From Microlunatus kandeliicorticis (GTDB lineage Bacteria; Actinomycetota; Actinomycetes; Propionibacteriales; Propionibacteriaceae): a stretch of 64,000 bases of DNA. The stretch spans positions 682,001-746,000 of the forward strand of contig NZ_JACGWT010000001.1 of NCBI RefSeq assembly GCF_014137855.1, given 5' to 3'. Of the stretch, positions 47,552 to 62,402 are shown piece by piece; position 1 is the first letter of the stretch; the number at the start of each line of letters is the position of its first letter. The position numbers and the translations under genes were made by a program. The notes beneath the pieces were generated by a model. The model saw only the letters and a list, made by a program, of their open reading frames with translations, was not told where the DNA came from and did not search any database.

Positions 47552-48123
47552 GAGTTCTCGTCCTCTGTCGTCGTGCGGGTGGGGCTGAGCGGGGTGGCGT
47601 CGAGGCGTCGGCCGGACCCGGCGGGCGGGTCGTCACCGCCGGCCTCGCGGGCGGCGGCGACCGCGTCCGGGAGCCCGTCGCGGTCGGCCAGCCGGGCCAG
47701 CAGCGGGGCCACCCGGGCCAGCTGCTCGACCTCGTCGGGGTCGAGCCGGTCGACCAGGGTGCCCAGGAAGGCGGCGCGGCCGGCACGGCGCCGACGGCGC
47801 ACCTCGCGTCCGGCCGGGGTGATCTCGATCAGGGTGCCTCGCGCGTCGCGCGGGTCCGGGCGGCGGTCGACCAGGCCGAGACGTTCGAGCCGGTTGACCA
47901 TCGTGGTCATCGACGGCTGGCTGACGCCCTCGCGGACGGCGAGCTCGGTGATCCGCAGGGCGCCGCACTCGGCCAGCGAGCCGAGGGTGCTGAGGGCCGA
48001 GATGCTCATCGTCGAGTGGGCCGCGGTGTGCCGGACCACGAAACGGACCAGCTCGTCGAGACCGTCGACGACCGCGGCGCTGGTACCCGGGTCCAGGGCG
48101 GTGGAGTGACCGACTGACTGCAT
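47548..48123 (-). CDS. MarR family transcriptional regulator
   Basis: This 191-residue regulator has a winged helix-turn-helix: MSISALSTLGSLAECGALRI, TELAVREGVSQPSMTTMVNR and LERLGLVDRRPDPRDARGT, with the wing typical of MarR. A C-terminal dimer helix and a Ser/Thr-rich tail follow. The start is ATG 48123. A -10 box TATAGT ends 6 bases upstream, so the transcript would begin at the A of ATG and be leaderless; a longer frame back to 48159 would include the promoter. It overlaps the downstream exporter gene and diverges from a second exporter (48195), so it may control both. Confidence 0.9.
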   Translation of the reverse strand: MQSVGHSTALDPGTSAAVVDGLDELVRFVVRHTAAHSTMSISALSTLGSLAECGALRITELAVREGVSQPSMTTMVNRLERLGLVDRRPDPRDARGTLIEITPAGREVRRRRRAGRAAFLGTLVDRLDPDEVEQLARVAPLLARLADRDGLPDAVAAAREAGGDDPPAGSGRRLDATPLSPTRTTTEDENS

Positions 48124-48129
48124 GCTGTA

Positions 48130-48159
48130 ACTATATATTGCCATTATGGATCGGCTCAA
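48130..48159 (-). promoter_or_regulatory. Promoter of a leaderless MarR transcript
   Basis: On the minus strand, -35 TTGAGC (48154-48159) and -10 TATAGT (48130-48135) are separated by 18 bases. The -10 is 6 bases from ATG 48123, so +1 would fall on the start codon. ATATATTGCC inside the spacer is the most AT-rich stretch nearby and may also hold an operator. Confidence 0.6.
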
Positions 48160-48194
48160 GCCGGTGGGATCGACCGGACTGCCAGGATGGCGGG

Positions 48195-49787
48195 ATGACC
48201 GAGCCCCTGCCGCCCGCTCCGGAGGGGACCGGCCTGCGGTTCCGCAGCGCCACCGGCCGGTGGGTGCTGGCGGCCACCGTCGCCGGATCCGGGATGGCGA
48301 TGCTCGACGGGACGGTGGTCAACGTCGCGCTGGCCCGGATCGGCGCCGAGTTCGGCGCCGGGTTCAGCGCCCTGCAGTGGATCACCAACGGCTACACCCT
48401 CACCCTGGCCGCGCTGATCCTGCTTGGTGGCGTGCTCGGCGACCGTTACGGGCGGCGCCGGGTGTTCGTCATCGGTGCCGTCTGGTTCACCGTCGCCTCG
48501 GTGCTGTGCGCGGCCGCCCCGAGCGTCGAGGTGCTGATCGCCGCCCGCGCGCTCCAGGGGATCGGTGCGGCGCTGCTGACCCCGGGGAGCCTGGCCATCA
48601 TCTCGGCCGAGTTCGCCCCCGGCGACCGGTCCCGCGCGGTCGGGGCCTGGTCCGGGCTCGGCGGCGTGGCCAGCGCGCTCGGGCCGCTGCTGGGCGGCTG
48701 GCTGACCGGGATCGACTGGCGCTGGGTGTTCCTGATCAACGTGCCCCTGGCCGCGTTCGTGGTCTGGGCGGCCGTCCGGCACGTGCCGGAGTCCCGCGGG
48801 ACGCCGTCGAACCGGCCGGCCGGCCACCGGCGGCTCGACCTCCCGGGCGTCATCCTGGTCGCGCTGGCCCTCGGGGCGCTCACCTGGGCGCTGACCGCCT
48901 CGGGCAGCGAGGGCTGGGGGACCGGCCCCGTGCTCGGGCTCGTGGTCGGGCTGGCGGCCGGCGCGGGCTTCGTGCTGGTCGAGCGGCGCACCGCCGAGCC
49001 GCTGGTCCGGCTCGAGCTGTTCGCCGACCGCACCTTCGCGGTGACCAACCTGGTCACGCTGTTCGTCTACGGCGCGCTGTCGGTGTTCTTCTTCCTGCTC
49101 GTTCTCCAGCTCCAGGTCGTCGGTGGCTACCCGCCGCTGGCTGCCGGGCTCTCGATGCTGCCCGCCACGGTGCTGATGCTGGTGCTGTCCTCCCGGTTCG
49201 GCGGGCTGGCCGACCGCACCGGGCCGCGCCCGCTGATGGCCGCGGGTGCCCTCGTCGCCGCGGCCGGCTTCCTGGCCGCGCTCCGGGTGGGCTCCGGCAC
49301 GGGGCTCACGGGCTATCTCGCCACGGTGCTCCCGGCGGTCGCGCTGCTCGGACTCGGGCTGTCCGCGCTGGTCGCCCCGCTCACCGCCGCCGTGCTCGGC
49401 GCCGCGCCGATCTCCGCTGCGGGAGCCGCGTCCGGGATCAACAACGCGGTCGCCCGGTCCGCCGGGCTGCTCGCCGTCGCCGTGGTGCCGGCGGTGGCGG
49501 GGCTGTCGGCGCTCTCCCGCGCCGGGGAGCCGGACCCGGTCGCCTTCGACCGCGGCTACACGGTCAGCATGCTGATCGGGGCCGGTCTGCTGGTGGTGGC
49601 CACGGCCGTCTCGGCCCTCCTGCTCCCGAGGCGGGTGCCGTCGGCCGGCCCGCCGCCGGGTGGGGCCGGTCCCGACGACGTCCCCGCGCACCGCCGCACC
49701 CACTGTGCGGTCTCGGGTCCGCCGCCGTACGCGGAGGCGCCGAGCCGGCCGTCACCACCCGCCGCGCAGTCCGACCGGCGCGGCTAG
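48195..49787 (+). CDS. DHA2-type MFS drug exporter (14 membrane segments)
   Basis: This 530-residue transporter fits the 14-segment DHA2 drug:proton antiporter family. The opening GRWVLAATVAGSGMAMLDGT and VVNVALARIGAEFG contain the family motif for the first segment. LGDRYGRRRVFVIG is motif A and ARALQGIGAALLTPGSLAII is the motif C type helix. The C-terminal part is Pro/Gly-rich and cytoplasmic. ATG 48195 follows GGATGGCGGG. It diverges from the MarR gene and overlaps the acetyltransferase gene (convergent) by 4 bases. Confidence 0.92.
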   Translation: MTEPLPPAPEGTGLRFRSATGRWVLAATVAGSGMAMLDGTVVNVALARIGAEFGAGFSALQWITNGYTLTLAALILLGGVLGDRYGRRRVFVIGAVWFTVASVLCAAAPSVEVLIAARALQGIGAALLTPGSLAIISAEFAPGDRSRAVGAWSGLGGVASALGPLLGGWLTGIDWRWVFLINVPLAAFVVWAAVRHVPESRGTPSNRPAGHRRLDLPGVILVALALGALTWALTASGSEGWGTGPVLGLVVGLAAGAGFVLVERRTAEPLVRLELFADRTFAVTNLVTLFVYGALSVFFFLLVLQLQVVGGYPPLAAGLSMLPATVLMLVLSSRFGGLADRTGPRPLMAAGALVAAAGFLAALRVGSGTGLTGYLATVLPAVALLGLGLSALVAPLTAAVLGAAPISAAGAASGINNAVARSAGLLAVAVVPAVAGLSALSRAGEPDPVAFDRGYTVSMLIGAGLLVVATAVSALLLPRRVPSAGPPPGGAGPDDVPAHRRTHCAVSGPPPYAEAPSRPSPPAAQSDRRG

Positions 49788-50278
49788 CCGGTCACGCCGG
49801 TGCGGGTGGCCGCCAGCCGGGCCAGCGGCTCGCCGGTCAGCCGGTAGGGGAGCCAGTCCTCCATCGCCGTCCCGCCGAGGGCGCGGTAGACCTCGATCGC
49901 CGGGGTGTTCCAGGCCAGCACCTGCCAGTCGACCCGGGCGTACCCGCGGGCGACGGCGATCCCGGCCAGCTCGGCGAGCAGAGCGCGGCCGAGGCCCTGG
50001 CCCCGGGCGGCCGGACGGACGTAGAGGTCCTCGAGGTAGATGCCGTGGACCCCCTCCCAGGTGGAGAAGGTCAGGAACCACAGCGCGAAGCCGACCGGCG
50101 TGCCGTATCCGTCCTCGGCGATCAGCGCGTGCACCCGGGGCTGCTCACCGAACAGCGCCCGGTGCAGGTCGTCGACGCTGGTGCGGACCTGGTCGGCCGC
50201 CTGCTCGTAGTCGGCCAGCTCGACGACCAGCTCCCGGATCAGCCCCACGTCGTCGGCCCGCGCCGATCGTACCGTCAT
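49784..50278 (-). CDS. GNAT family N-acetyltransferase
   Basis: This 164-residue acetyl-CoA-dependent transferase shows the GNAT fold: VRSARADDVGLIRELVVELA (N-terminal helix), FALWFLTFSTWEGVHGIYLE and DLYVRPAARGQGLGRALLAEL, the latter with the pyrophosphate-binding loop R-G-Q-G-L-G, then VDWQVLAWNTPAIEVYRALG. It resembles the diamine/thialysine acetyltransferase subfamily, but the substrate is not certain. ATG 50278 is used; a GTG at 50287 adds three residues. Confidence 0.87.
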   Translation of the reverse strand: MTVRSARADDVGLIRELVVELADYEQAADQVRTSVDDLHRALFGEQPRVHALIAEDGYGTPVGFALWFLTFSTWEGVHGIYLEDLYVRPAARGQGLGRALLAELAGIAVARGYARVDWQVLAWNTPAIEVYRALGGTAMEDWLPYRLTGEPLARLAATRTGVTG

Positions 50279-50396
50279 GCCGCCCACGGTAGGGCGTGAG
50301 CGTCCTCGGGCTGTTCGGCGACGGGCGCCCGGGAGACGACAGACCCTCCGGCCGCTGGCCGGAGGGTCTGTCGGGGTGCTGCGGAGGGGGTGCGGC

Positions 50397-51443
50397 TCAG
50401 CTCGGCCGGACGGCCCCGGCGAACGGCATGTAGCTCATCTTGATGTAGCTGACCGTCGAGCCCGGGCGCGGCGCGTGGATGACCTTGCCGCCGCCGGCGT
50501 AGATGGCGACGTGGCTGCGACCGGAGTAGAAGAAGACCAGGTCGCCCGGCTTCAGCTGGCTCTTCGACACGTGCTTGCCGTGGTAGTACTGCGTGACCGA
50601 GTTGTGCGGCAGGTTGACGCCCACCGACTTCCAGGCGGCCAGGGTCAGGCCCGAGCAGTCGAACGAGCTGGGGCCGTCGGCGCCGAAGCGGTAGGGGTCG
50701 CCGAGCTGCTTCTTGGCGTAGGCCAGGGCCCGCTCGCCCTTGCTCGACGACGAGCTCGACTTGTGCGCGCTGTAGCTCACCTTCTTGGTGACGAACTTGC
50801 CGCCGTGCTGGAGGACGTTCCAGGTGCCGGCACCGGCGACACCGCTGGTGGTCCAGTGCTGGTTCCGCTGGAGCTTCTTGACCGCGGCCTTGGTGTCGGC
50901 GTCGAAGGTGCCGTCGGCGGCGATCCGGTGGCCGAGACCGCGGAGGCCGAGCTGGAGCCGGACCACCGCGGCGCCCTTGGCACCGAGCTTGAGGGTGGGG
51001 GTCGAGCCGCGGGTCAACAGCGCGGACCAGGTGTGCCCGTCGACCTTGCCGGTCTGGGCCATCGAGCGCGAACGCTGAAAGCCCTTGACGCCGTTGACGC
51101 TGGCCGAGTAGCCGGCGCTCTTGAGGTAGCAGGCTGCAGCGCGGGCGGCGGAGCTCTTGCCGCTCGCGCTGACCGTGGCGACCGAGCTCGGCGCCTTGCA
51201 GGTGGCGGCGGAGGCGGTCTGGGTGACCGGGCCGCCGACGGTGAGGCCGGCGGTCAGCGCGACACCGGCGGTGACGCCCATCGCGGCCTTGCCGATCACG
51301 CCGGCGCCCACCGGCTCGACGACCGGGGTGAGGCTGTGGCGCGGGCGGCTCTCGCTGCGCCGGACGGTGGTGCCCTCGGCACGGCGCGCGACGGCGGCCC
51401 GGCCGGGGGTCTTCGGGTTCTGCTGGTCGAGTCCGCGACTCAT
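50397..51443 (-). CDS. secreted NlpC/P60 peptidoglycan endopeptidase
   Basis: This 348-residue wall hydrolase has an N-terminal Arg/Lys-rich part, a hydrophobic export segment (residues 46-75: VGAGVIGKAAMGVTAGVALT), two helical peptidoglycan-binding-like repeats (about 98-145 and 155-212; LQLGLRGLGHRIAADGTFDA is typical), a Ser/Lys linker (225-235), and a C-terminal NlpC/P60 domain. The catalytic Cys263 is in SSFDCSGLTLAAW, with His311 (RSHVAIYAG) and His323 (VIHAPRPG). Such enzymes cut peptide cross-links in growth and division. ATG 51443 is the start; a longer frame exists upstream through the leader. The promoter TTGCTC-17-TAACGT lies about 140 bases upstream. Confidence 0.9.
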   Translation of the reverse strand: MSRGLDQQNPKTPGRAAVARRAEGTTVRRSESRPRHSLTPVVEPVGAGVIGKAAMGVTAGVALTAGLTVGGPVTQTASAATCKAPSSVATVSASGKSSAARAAACYLKSAGYSASVNGVKGFQRSRSMAQTGKVDGHTWSALLTRGSTPTLKLGAKGAAVVRLQLGLRGLGHRIAADGTFDADTKAAVKKLQRNQHWTTSGVAGAGTWNVLQHGGKFVTKKVSYSAHKSSSSSSKGERALAYAKKQLGDPYRFGADGPSSFDCSGLTLAAWKSVGVNLPHNSVTQYYHGKHVSKSQLKPGDLVFFYSGRSHVAIYAGGGKVIHAPRPGSTVSYIKMSYMPFAGAVRPS

Positions 51444-51607
51444 GGACTGGGTTCCCCTCGTCAGTGTGCGCCAGTCCTGACCGCGACGACCGCGAGGGGT
51501 TCCTCGCTCCGGGGCCGCTGTCCCCGCGTCGGTCCGACCGTTCCGCAACGCTCGATTGGTGCTGCGCCCTGGTGGCGCTCGCGCACGTTATCCATTCGAG
51601 ACCATGA
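51444..51607 (-). promoter_or_regulatory. Structured leader and promoter of the NlpC/P60 gene
   Basis: On the minus strand, -35 TTGCTC (51608-51613) and -10 TAACGT (51585-51590) are 17 bases apart. The ~135-base leader has repeated GAGGAACCCC-like and GAGGGGAACCC elements and GC-rich inverted pairs. Actinobacterial NlpC/P60 genes are often under a c-di-AMP (ydaO-type) riboswitch. The GAGCGAGGAACCC element resembles it but the other conserved blocks are not evident. Confidence 0.4.
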
Positions 51608-51613
51608 GAGCAA

Positions 51614-51885
51614 ATTTCGGGGTTTTTCAGGTTGCGATCCCGGGAGACCCTGAGTGGCACGTGCCAGTGACCCTGGCCGCACCACATCCGGGTCCCTCGA
51701 CCGCAGAATGTGTGGGGGCAGTGCGCGGGCCGCGCCGTCGCGGGCTCGATTCTCTCATCCCTTTCTCATGCGAGGGCTATGGACCGCGTCCCGGCCCGGG
51801 CCGGGACGGACCGGGGGCGGACGGGGGAAAGCGCCGGAACGGCTCCGCGAGGCCGCGCGATTTCGTCCCGGGTGCCCGCAGCCGG
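51614..51885. other. Gene-free stretch before the rplJ promoter
   Basis: No supportable gene is seen. The stretch contains the GC-rich inverted pair CCCGGCCC/GGGCCGGG near 51790 and an AT-rich patch at about 51600-51625 that belongs to the divergent NlpC/P60 promoter. I see no other clear signal. Confidence 0.5.
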
Positions 51886-51891
51886 TACTGT
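51886..51891 (+). promoter_or_regulatory. Candidate -10 box for rplJ-rplL
   Basis: TACTGT at 51886-51891, with TTCGTC about 18 bases upstream, precedes the L10-type leader. Transcription would start near 51898. Confidence 0.5.
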
Positions 51892-52050
51892 GGGCGACTG
51901 CCGAAGACCGCTGGTCGATCGACTCGATCCGAAGACTCCGTTCCGGAGGGCCCGCGCAGGTGACCGTCAGTCGGAGACGACTGGTGAGGAGCAGGACGTC
52001 CGTCCAGGAGTCCGATCGCCCCGGGTTGCCCTGCGCACCGGGGCTTTTCG
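51892..52050 (+). promoter_or_regulatory. L10-type ribosomal leader with attenuator
   Basis: The mRNA leader of rplJ has the pattern CCGAAGACCGCTGGTCGA and GGCCCGCGCAGGTGACC, which I recognise from the L10 leader RNA. It folds to bind L10(L12)4 for feedback control. A terminator-like hairpin GCCCCGG (52018-52024) / CCGGGGC (52038-52044) followed by TTTTCGTTT lies at the end and could act as an attenuator. rplJ starts 70 bases later. Confidence 0.72.
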
Positions 52051-52053
52051 TTT
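52018..52053 (+). terminator. Rho-independent attenuator in the rplJ leader
   Basis: GCCCCGG/CCGGGGC, 13-base loop, then TTTTCGTTT. It is the best U-tract-bearing hairpin in the window and lies before the rplJ gene. Confidence 0.75.
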
Positions 52054-52122
52054 GTCCGGGGTTCTCCACCTCGCGTCGGGCGTCCACCGGGACGCGGCAC
52101 GACGAGAAGTGGAAGGAGACCC

Positions 52123-52779
52123 ATGGCGAGGCCTGACAAGGCAGCCACCGTCGCCGAGCTGACGAACCGTTTCGCCAACTCGAACGGCGCGGTGCTGACC
52201 GAGTACCGCGGACTCACCGTGAAAGCGCTGAAGGAACTGCGCCGCTCACTGGGTGACGACGCCACCTACGCCGTGTCGAAGAACACGCTGACCCAGATCG
52301 CGGCCAAGCAGGCCGGTATCGACGGGATCGACGAGCACCTGGTCGGCCCGACGGCGATCGCCTTCATCGACGGTGACCCGGTCGTCGTCGCGAAGGGGCT
52401 GCGTGACTTCGCCAAGGCGAATCCGCTTCTGGTGATCAAGGGCGGGATCCTGGACGGCAACGTCCTCAGCTCGGACGAGGTCAGGAAGCTTGCTGACCTC
52501 GAGTCGCGCGAGGTGCTGCTGGCCAAGATGGCCGGTGCGCTGCAGGCCAGCCTGCAGAACGCCGTCTCGCTGTTCGCCGCGCCGCTGGCGCAGGCTGCCC
52601 GGGCGCTCGGCGCCCTGCAGCAGGCGAGCACCGAGAACCCGAGCCTGATCGGGGGCGCCGGCGAGACCCCGGCCGCCGCCGCGCCGGAGGCGAGCGAGAC
52701 CGAGGCGGCACCGGCCGCCGAGGGCGAGACCAGCACGACCGAGACTGCCGACGCGGGTGCCGCGTCGGACGAGAACTAA
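52123..52779 (+). CDS. rplJ: 50S ribosomal protein L10
   Basis: This 218-residue protein anchors the L7/L12 dimers on the ribosomal stalk and binds 23S rRNA. Family blocks are [38 protein letters not shown] and [17 protein letters not shown]. The C-terminal Ala/Glu-rich tail after residue 175 ([20 protein letters not shown]) is longer than in E. coli L10 (165 residues), as is common in actinobacteria. ATG 52123 follows GGAAGGAG. rplL follows after 15 bases. Confidence 0.98.
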   Translation: MARPDKAATVAELTNRFANSNGAVLTEYRGLTVKALKELRRSLGDDATYAVSKNTLTQIAAKQAGIDGIDEHLVGPTAIAFIDGDPVVVAKGLRDFAKANPLLVIKGGILDGNVLSSDEVRKLADLESREVLLAKMAGALQASLQNAVSLFAAPLAQAARALGALQQASTENPSLIGGAGETPAAAAPEASETEAAPAAEGETSTTETADAGAASDEN

Positions 52780-52794
52780 GGAAGGACGCCGACC

Positions 52795-53190
52795 ATGGCG
52801 AAGCTCAGCACGGAAGAGCTCCTGGATTCGTTCAAGGAGATGACGCTGATCGAGCTCAGCGAGTTCGTGAAGCAGTTCGAGGACACCTTCGGTGTGACCG
52901 CGGCCGCCCCGGTGGCCGTCGCCGCTCCGGCCGCCGGTGGCGCCGGTGGCGGTGCCGCCGCCGAGGAGGAGGAGGCGAGCGACGAGGTCGACGTCATCCT
53001 CGACGCCGCGGGCGACAAGAAGATCCAGGTCATCAAGGAGGTGCGCACCCTCACCAGCCTCGGCCTCAAGGAGGCCAAGGACCTGGTCGAGGCCGCGCCG
53101 AAGCCGGTCCTGGAGAAGGTCACCAAGGAGGCCGCGAACAAGGCCAAGGAGGCCCTCGAGGCCGCCGGCGCCAAGGTCACCATCAAGTGA
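52795..53190 (+). CDS. rplL: 50S ribosomal protein L7/L12
   Basis: This 131-residue stalk protein recruits translation GTPases. The N-terminal dimer domain ([20 protein letters not shown]), the Ala-rich hinge ([17 protein letters not shown]), and the C-terminal factor-binding domain ([20 protein letters not shown]) are all seen. Length is normal. ATG 52795 follows GGAAGGAC-like sequence. Confidence 0.98.
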   Translation: MAKLSTEELLDSFKEMTLIELSEFVKQFEDTFGVTAAAPVAVAAPAAGGAGGGAAAEEEEASDEVDVILDAAGDKKIQVIKEVRTLTSLGLKEAKDLVEAAPKPVLEKVTKEAANKAKEALEAAGAKVTIK

Positions 53191-53247
53191 GCCTGGCCCT
53201 CGGTCGAGGGCACCGCGGTCCGGACGGACCGCAGCACCACCCGTCGG

Positions 53248-53282
53248 ACGGCGGGCTCCCGGGTCGCCCGGGGGCCCGCCGT
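53248..53282 (+). terminator. Stem-loop after rplL
   Basis: A 16-base stem (53248-53263 with 53267-53282) with one G-T pair and a TCG loop. No U tract follows, so it is a partial terminator or mRNA end-stabiliser. It separates rplJL from the rpoB promoter. Confidence 0.6.
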
Positions 53283-53390
53283 TCGCGCGTCCGGGCCCGG
53301 CGTCCGGCCTCGCGGGCTGCCGACGGGGCGGCTGCGGAGAGGCGGCTGAGGACCCGGCGCCGGGACCGGTGCGGCTTCGTCGAACGGTGC

Positions 53391-53426
53391 TTGCACCGCC
53401 CCGGTGACCAGGTATCATCCTGGTCA
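53391..53426 (+). promoter_or_regulatory. Likely rpoB promoter with a palindrome centred on the -10 box
   Basis: TTGCAC (53391-53396) and TATCAT (53413-53418) are 16 bases apart. The -10 box is flanked by TGACCAGG (53405-53412) and CCTGGTCA (53419-53426), a perfect inverted repeat. The distance to the rpoB start is about 270 bases. The palindrome looks like an operator. Confidence 0.6.
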
Positions 53427-53695
53427 GCCCCGGGGCTCTCCCGGTTGGTGGCGGCGTCGCCCGCCCTCAGGGCTTGACTTCTCCTGCTCAGCCCACTATC
53501 GTCGAGGTTTGCTCCTCGCATTTGCCGACCCGTTTCGACTTGACTCGGGTCGTTCGCCATGCGCTGAGATCGGGAAGCCCCGGTCTCCGGCTGCCGGGCG
53601 GCGTCGTCAGAAGCGCGGGGCGACACAACAGAACACCACGCCAACCACGACCAGCTCAGACGTCTACATCAAGCGAGCCCTCGGAAGGACCACTC
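53427..53695 (+). other. Long rpoB leader without a gene
   Basis: There is no supportable gene. CGACCCG (53526-53532) and CGGGTCG (53546-53552) form a hairpin with a 13-base loop. GGAAGGA (53683-53689) is the ribosome site of rpoB. Confidence 0.55.
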
Positions 53696-57196
<3,501 letters not shown>

Positions 57197-57296
57197 CGTC
57201 GCGGGCGCCGGCCGCACCCCACCGGGAGCGGCCGGCGCCGGACGACAGTCACGAGCCAATAGCGCGAACTGAGACAGACGAAGGAAAAGAGACAAC

Positions 57297-61151
<3,855 letters not shown>

Positions 61152-61182
61152 GGTAGCGCTCGCTGCCTGCAGAGGCTCGCGG

Positions 61183-61214
61183 AGGGCGGGTCCGGCTTCG
61201 GCCGGGCCCGCCCT
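61183..61214 (+). terminator. UUCG-capped hairpin after rpoC
   Basis: A 14-bp stem (61183-61196 with 61201-61214) with one G-T pair is capped by TTCG, a very stable tetraloop in RNA. No U tract follows. It lies 32 bases after the stop codon. Confidence 0.75.
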
Positions 61215-61215
61215 T

Positions 61216-61544
61216 CGGCGTCTCCGGGCACCTGCGCCGAGCCTGTCGAGGCGCGGGCTAGGAGTGACGTGCGCTGAGCCTGTCGAAGCGGGCTCGGGGA
61301 GCGGTGGATCCGTCCGTCGCGCGCGGGCTCCGGGGTCGACGCGCTCGCAACCAGTCTCCCTCGCAGGCTCGGTCGACGGCCAGACCCATCCACGCTCGCG
61401 CATCGACCCCGGAGCCCCCACGCTCCTCCTGCTCGCGGTGCCGCGCGCTAGGCCTGTCGAAGTGCGCACCCGCGCTGAGAAAGCCGCACTCGACGGGCGT
61501 TCCGGCACCCCGCACGGCGTGGCGCGCGATCGAGTGCGGGTTTC
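61216..61544. repeat. Junction with dispersed repeats and two long inverted repeats
   Basis: There is no gene. CTTCGACAGGCTCAG-type copies (as GAGCCTGTCGAAGCG) lie near 61237 and 61275, with a diverged copy near 61450. An inverted repeat 61325-61343 / 61399-61417 matches in 18 of 19 positions. Another, 61473-61493 / 61530-61550, matches in 20 of 21, and its right arm covers the end of the methyltransferase gene. Confidence 0.8.
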
Positions 61545-62348
61545 TCAGCGGTAGACGTCGACCTCGATCGCCGGGAGCTGTTCGGTCAGCGGGTCGGGGC
61601 CGATCAGGGCCAGCAGGTCGGCGTCGAAGGCGGCCAGCCGGTCGCCGAAGAGGTGCGGGGCCGCGTACGACAGCGAGTGGACGGCGTCGAGGACGGTGGC
61701 CGGGTCCCGGGTGATCCGGGCGCCGGGGACCTCGAGGCGGCGCTGGTGGGTGAACCCGGCGCGACCGTAGACCTCGGGTTCGTCGCCGCCGGCACCGGGC
61801 GGCCGGGTGCCGCGACCGGCCCGCAGCCCGGGGCCGAGGTAGCGCTCGACCAGCGCGGTGATCCGGTCCCAGGACGGCGCCGGCCGACCCGGCACGGGGT
61901 CACCACCGTGGGTGGAGGCGTGGACGTGGACCAGCGCACCGCCGTCGGGGACCATCGTCCGGACCGTGGCCGCCACCCGGTCGCGCTCCATCCAGTGGAA
62001 CGACTGGGCGAAGGTGACCAGGTCGACCGGACCAAGACCGGCGGGCAGGTCCTCGGCCCGCGCCCGCACCCAGGACACCCGGCCGAGGCCACGCTCAGTC
62101 GCTGCGGCGGAGGCAACGGCGAGCATCCCGGGGTCCGGATCCAGTCCGACCGCGCTCCCGACGTGCGGGGCGAGCAGCAGGGTCAGCGACCCCGGGCCGC
62201 ACCCGACGTCGAGCAGTCGTTCCCCACCCCCCAGCCCGACGCCGTCGACGACGGCGGTGGCCAGCTCCTCCGGATAGGGCGCGCGCCCGCGGGCGTAGTG
62301 CGCGGCGCTGCCGGCGTACAGCGTGGGGTCCCACGACCAGCGGCTCAT
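61545..62348 (-). CDS. class I SAM-dependent methyltransferase
   Basis: This 267-residue protein has the Rossmann-like SAM-binding fold: motif I LLDVGCGPGSLTLLLAP, post-I AVGLDPDPGMLAVAS, then VDLVTFAQSFHWMERDRV and MVPDGGALVHVHAS. It resembles the UbiE/Methyltransf_11 group. The substrate is unknown. The opening ATLYAGSAAHYARGRAPYP-like block (residues 9-25, LYAGSAAHYARGRAPYPEE) is typical of small-molecule methyltransferases in actinobacteria. ATG 62348 is the start. Its 3' end lies in the right arm of a 21-bp inverted repeat. It is upstream of no coupled gene. Confidence 0.88.
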   Translation of the reverse strand: MSRWSWDPTLYAGSAAHYARGRAPYPEELATAVVDGVGLGGGERLLDVGCGPGSLTLLLAPHVGSAVGLDPDPGMLAVASAAATERGLGRVSWVRARAEDLPAGLGPVDLVTFAQSFHWMERDRVAATVRTMVPDGGALVHVHASTHGGDPVPGRPAPSWDRITALVERYLGPGLRAGRGTRPPGAGGDEPEVYGRAGFTHQRRLEVPGARITRDPATVLDAVHSLSYAAPHLFGDRLAAFDADLLALIGPDPLTEQLPAIEVDVYR

Positions 62349-62402
62349 GCCCCCAGCCTGGTCCCGGTCCGCCCCTCGCCGCCAGCGCCGGGGGACCGTC
62401 CG

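Noticed and set aside
51444-51607. c-di-AMP (ydaO-type) riboswitch before the NlpC/P60 gene
   Set aside because: Only one partial GAGCGAGGAACCC element resembles the consensus and the other conserved blocks are missing by eye. I kept it only as a structured leader. A covariance search would settle it.
53474-53695. In-frame upstream extension of rpoB
   Set aside because: No ribosome site and no conservation with RpoB; TTG 53696 has GGAAGGA at the right distance.
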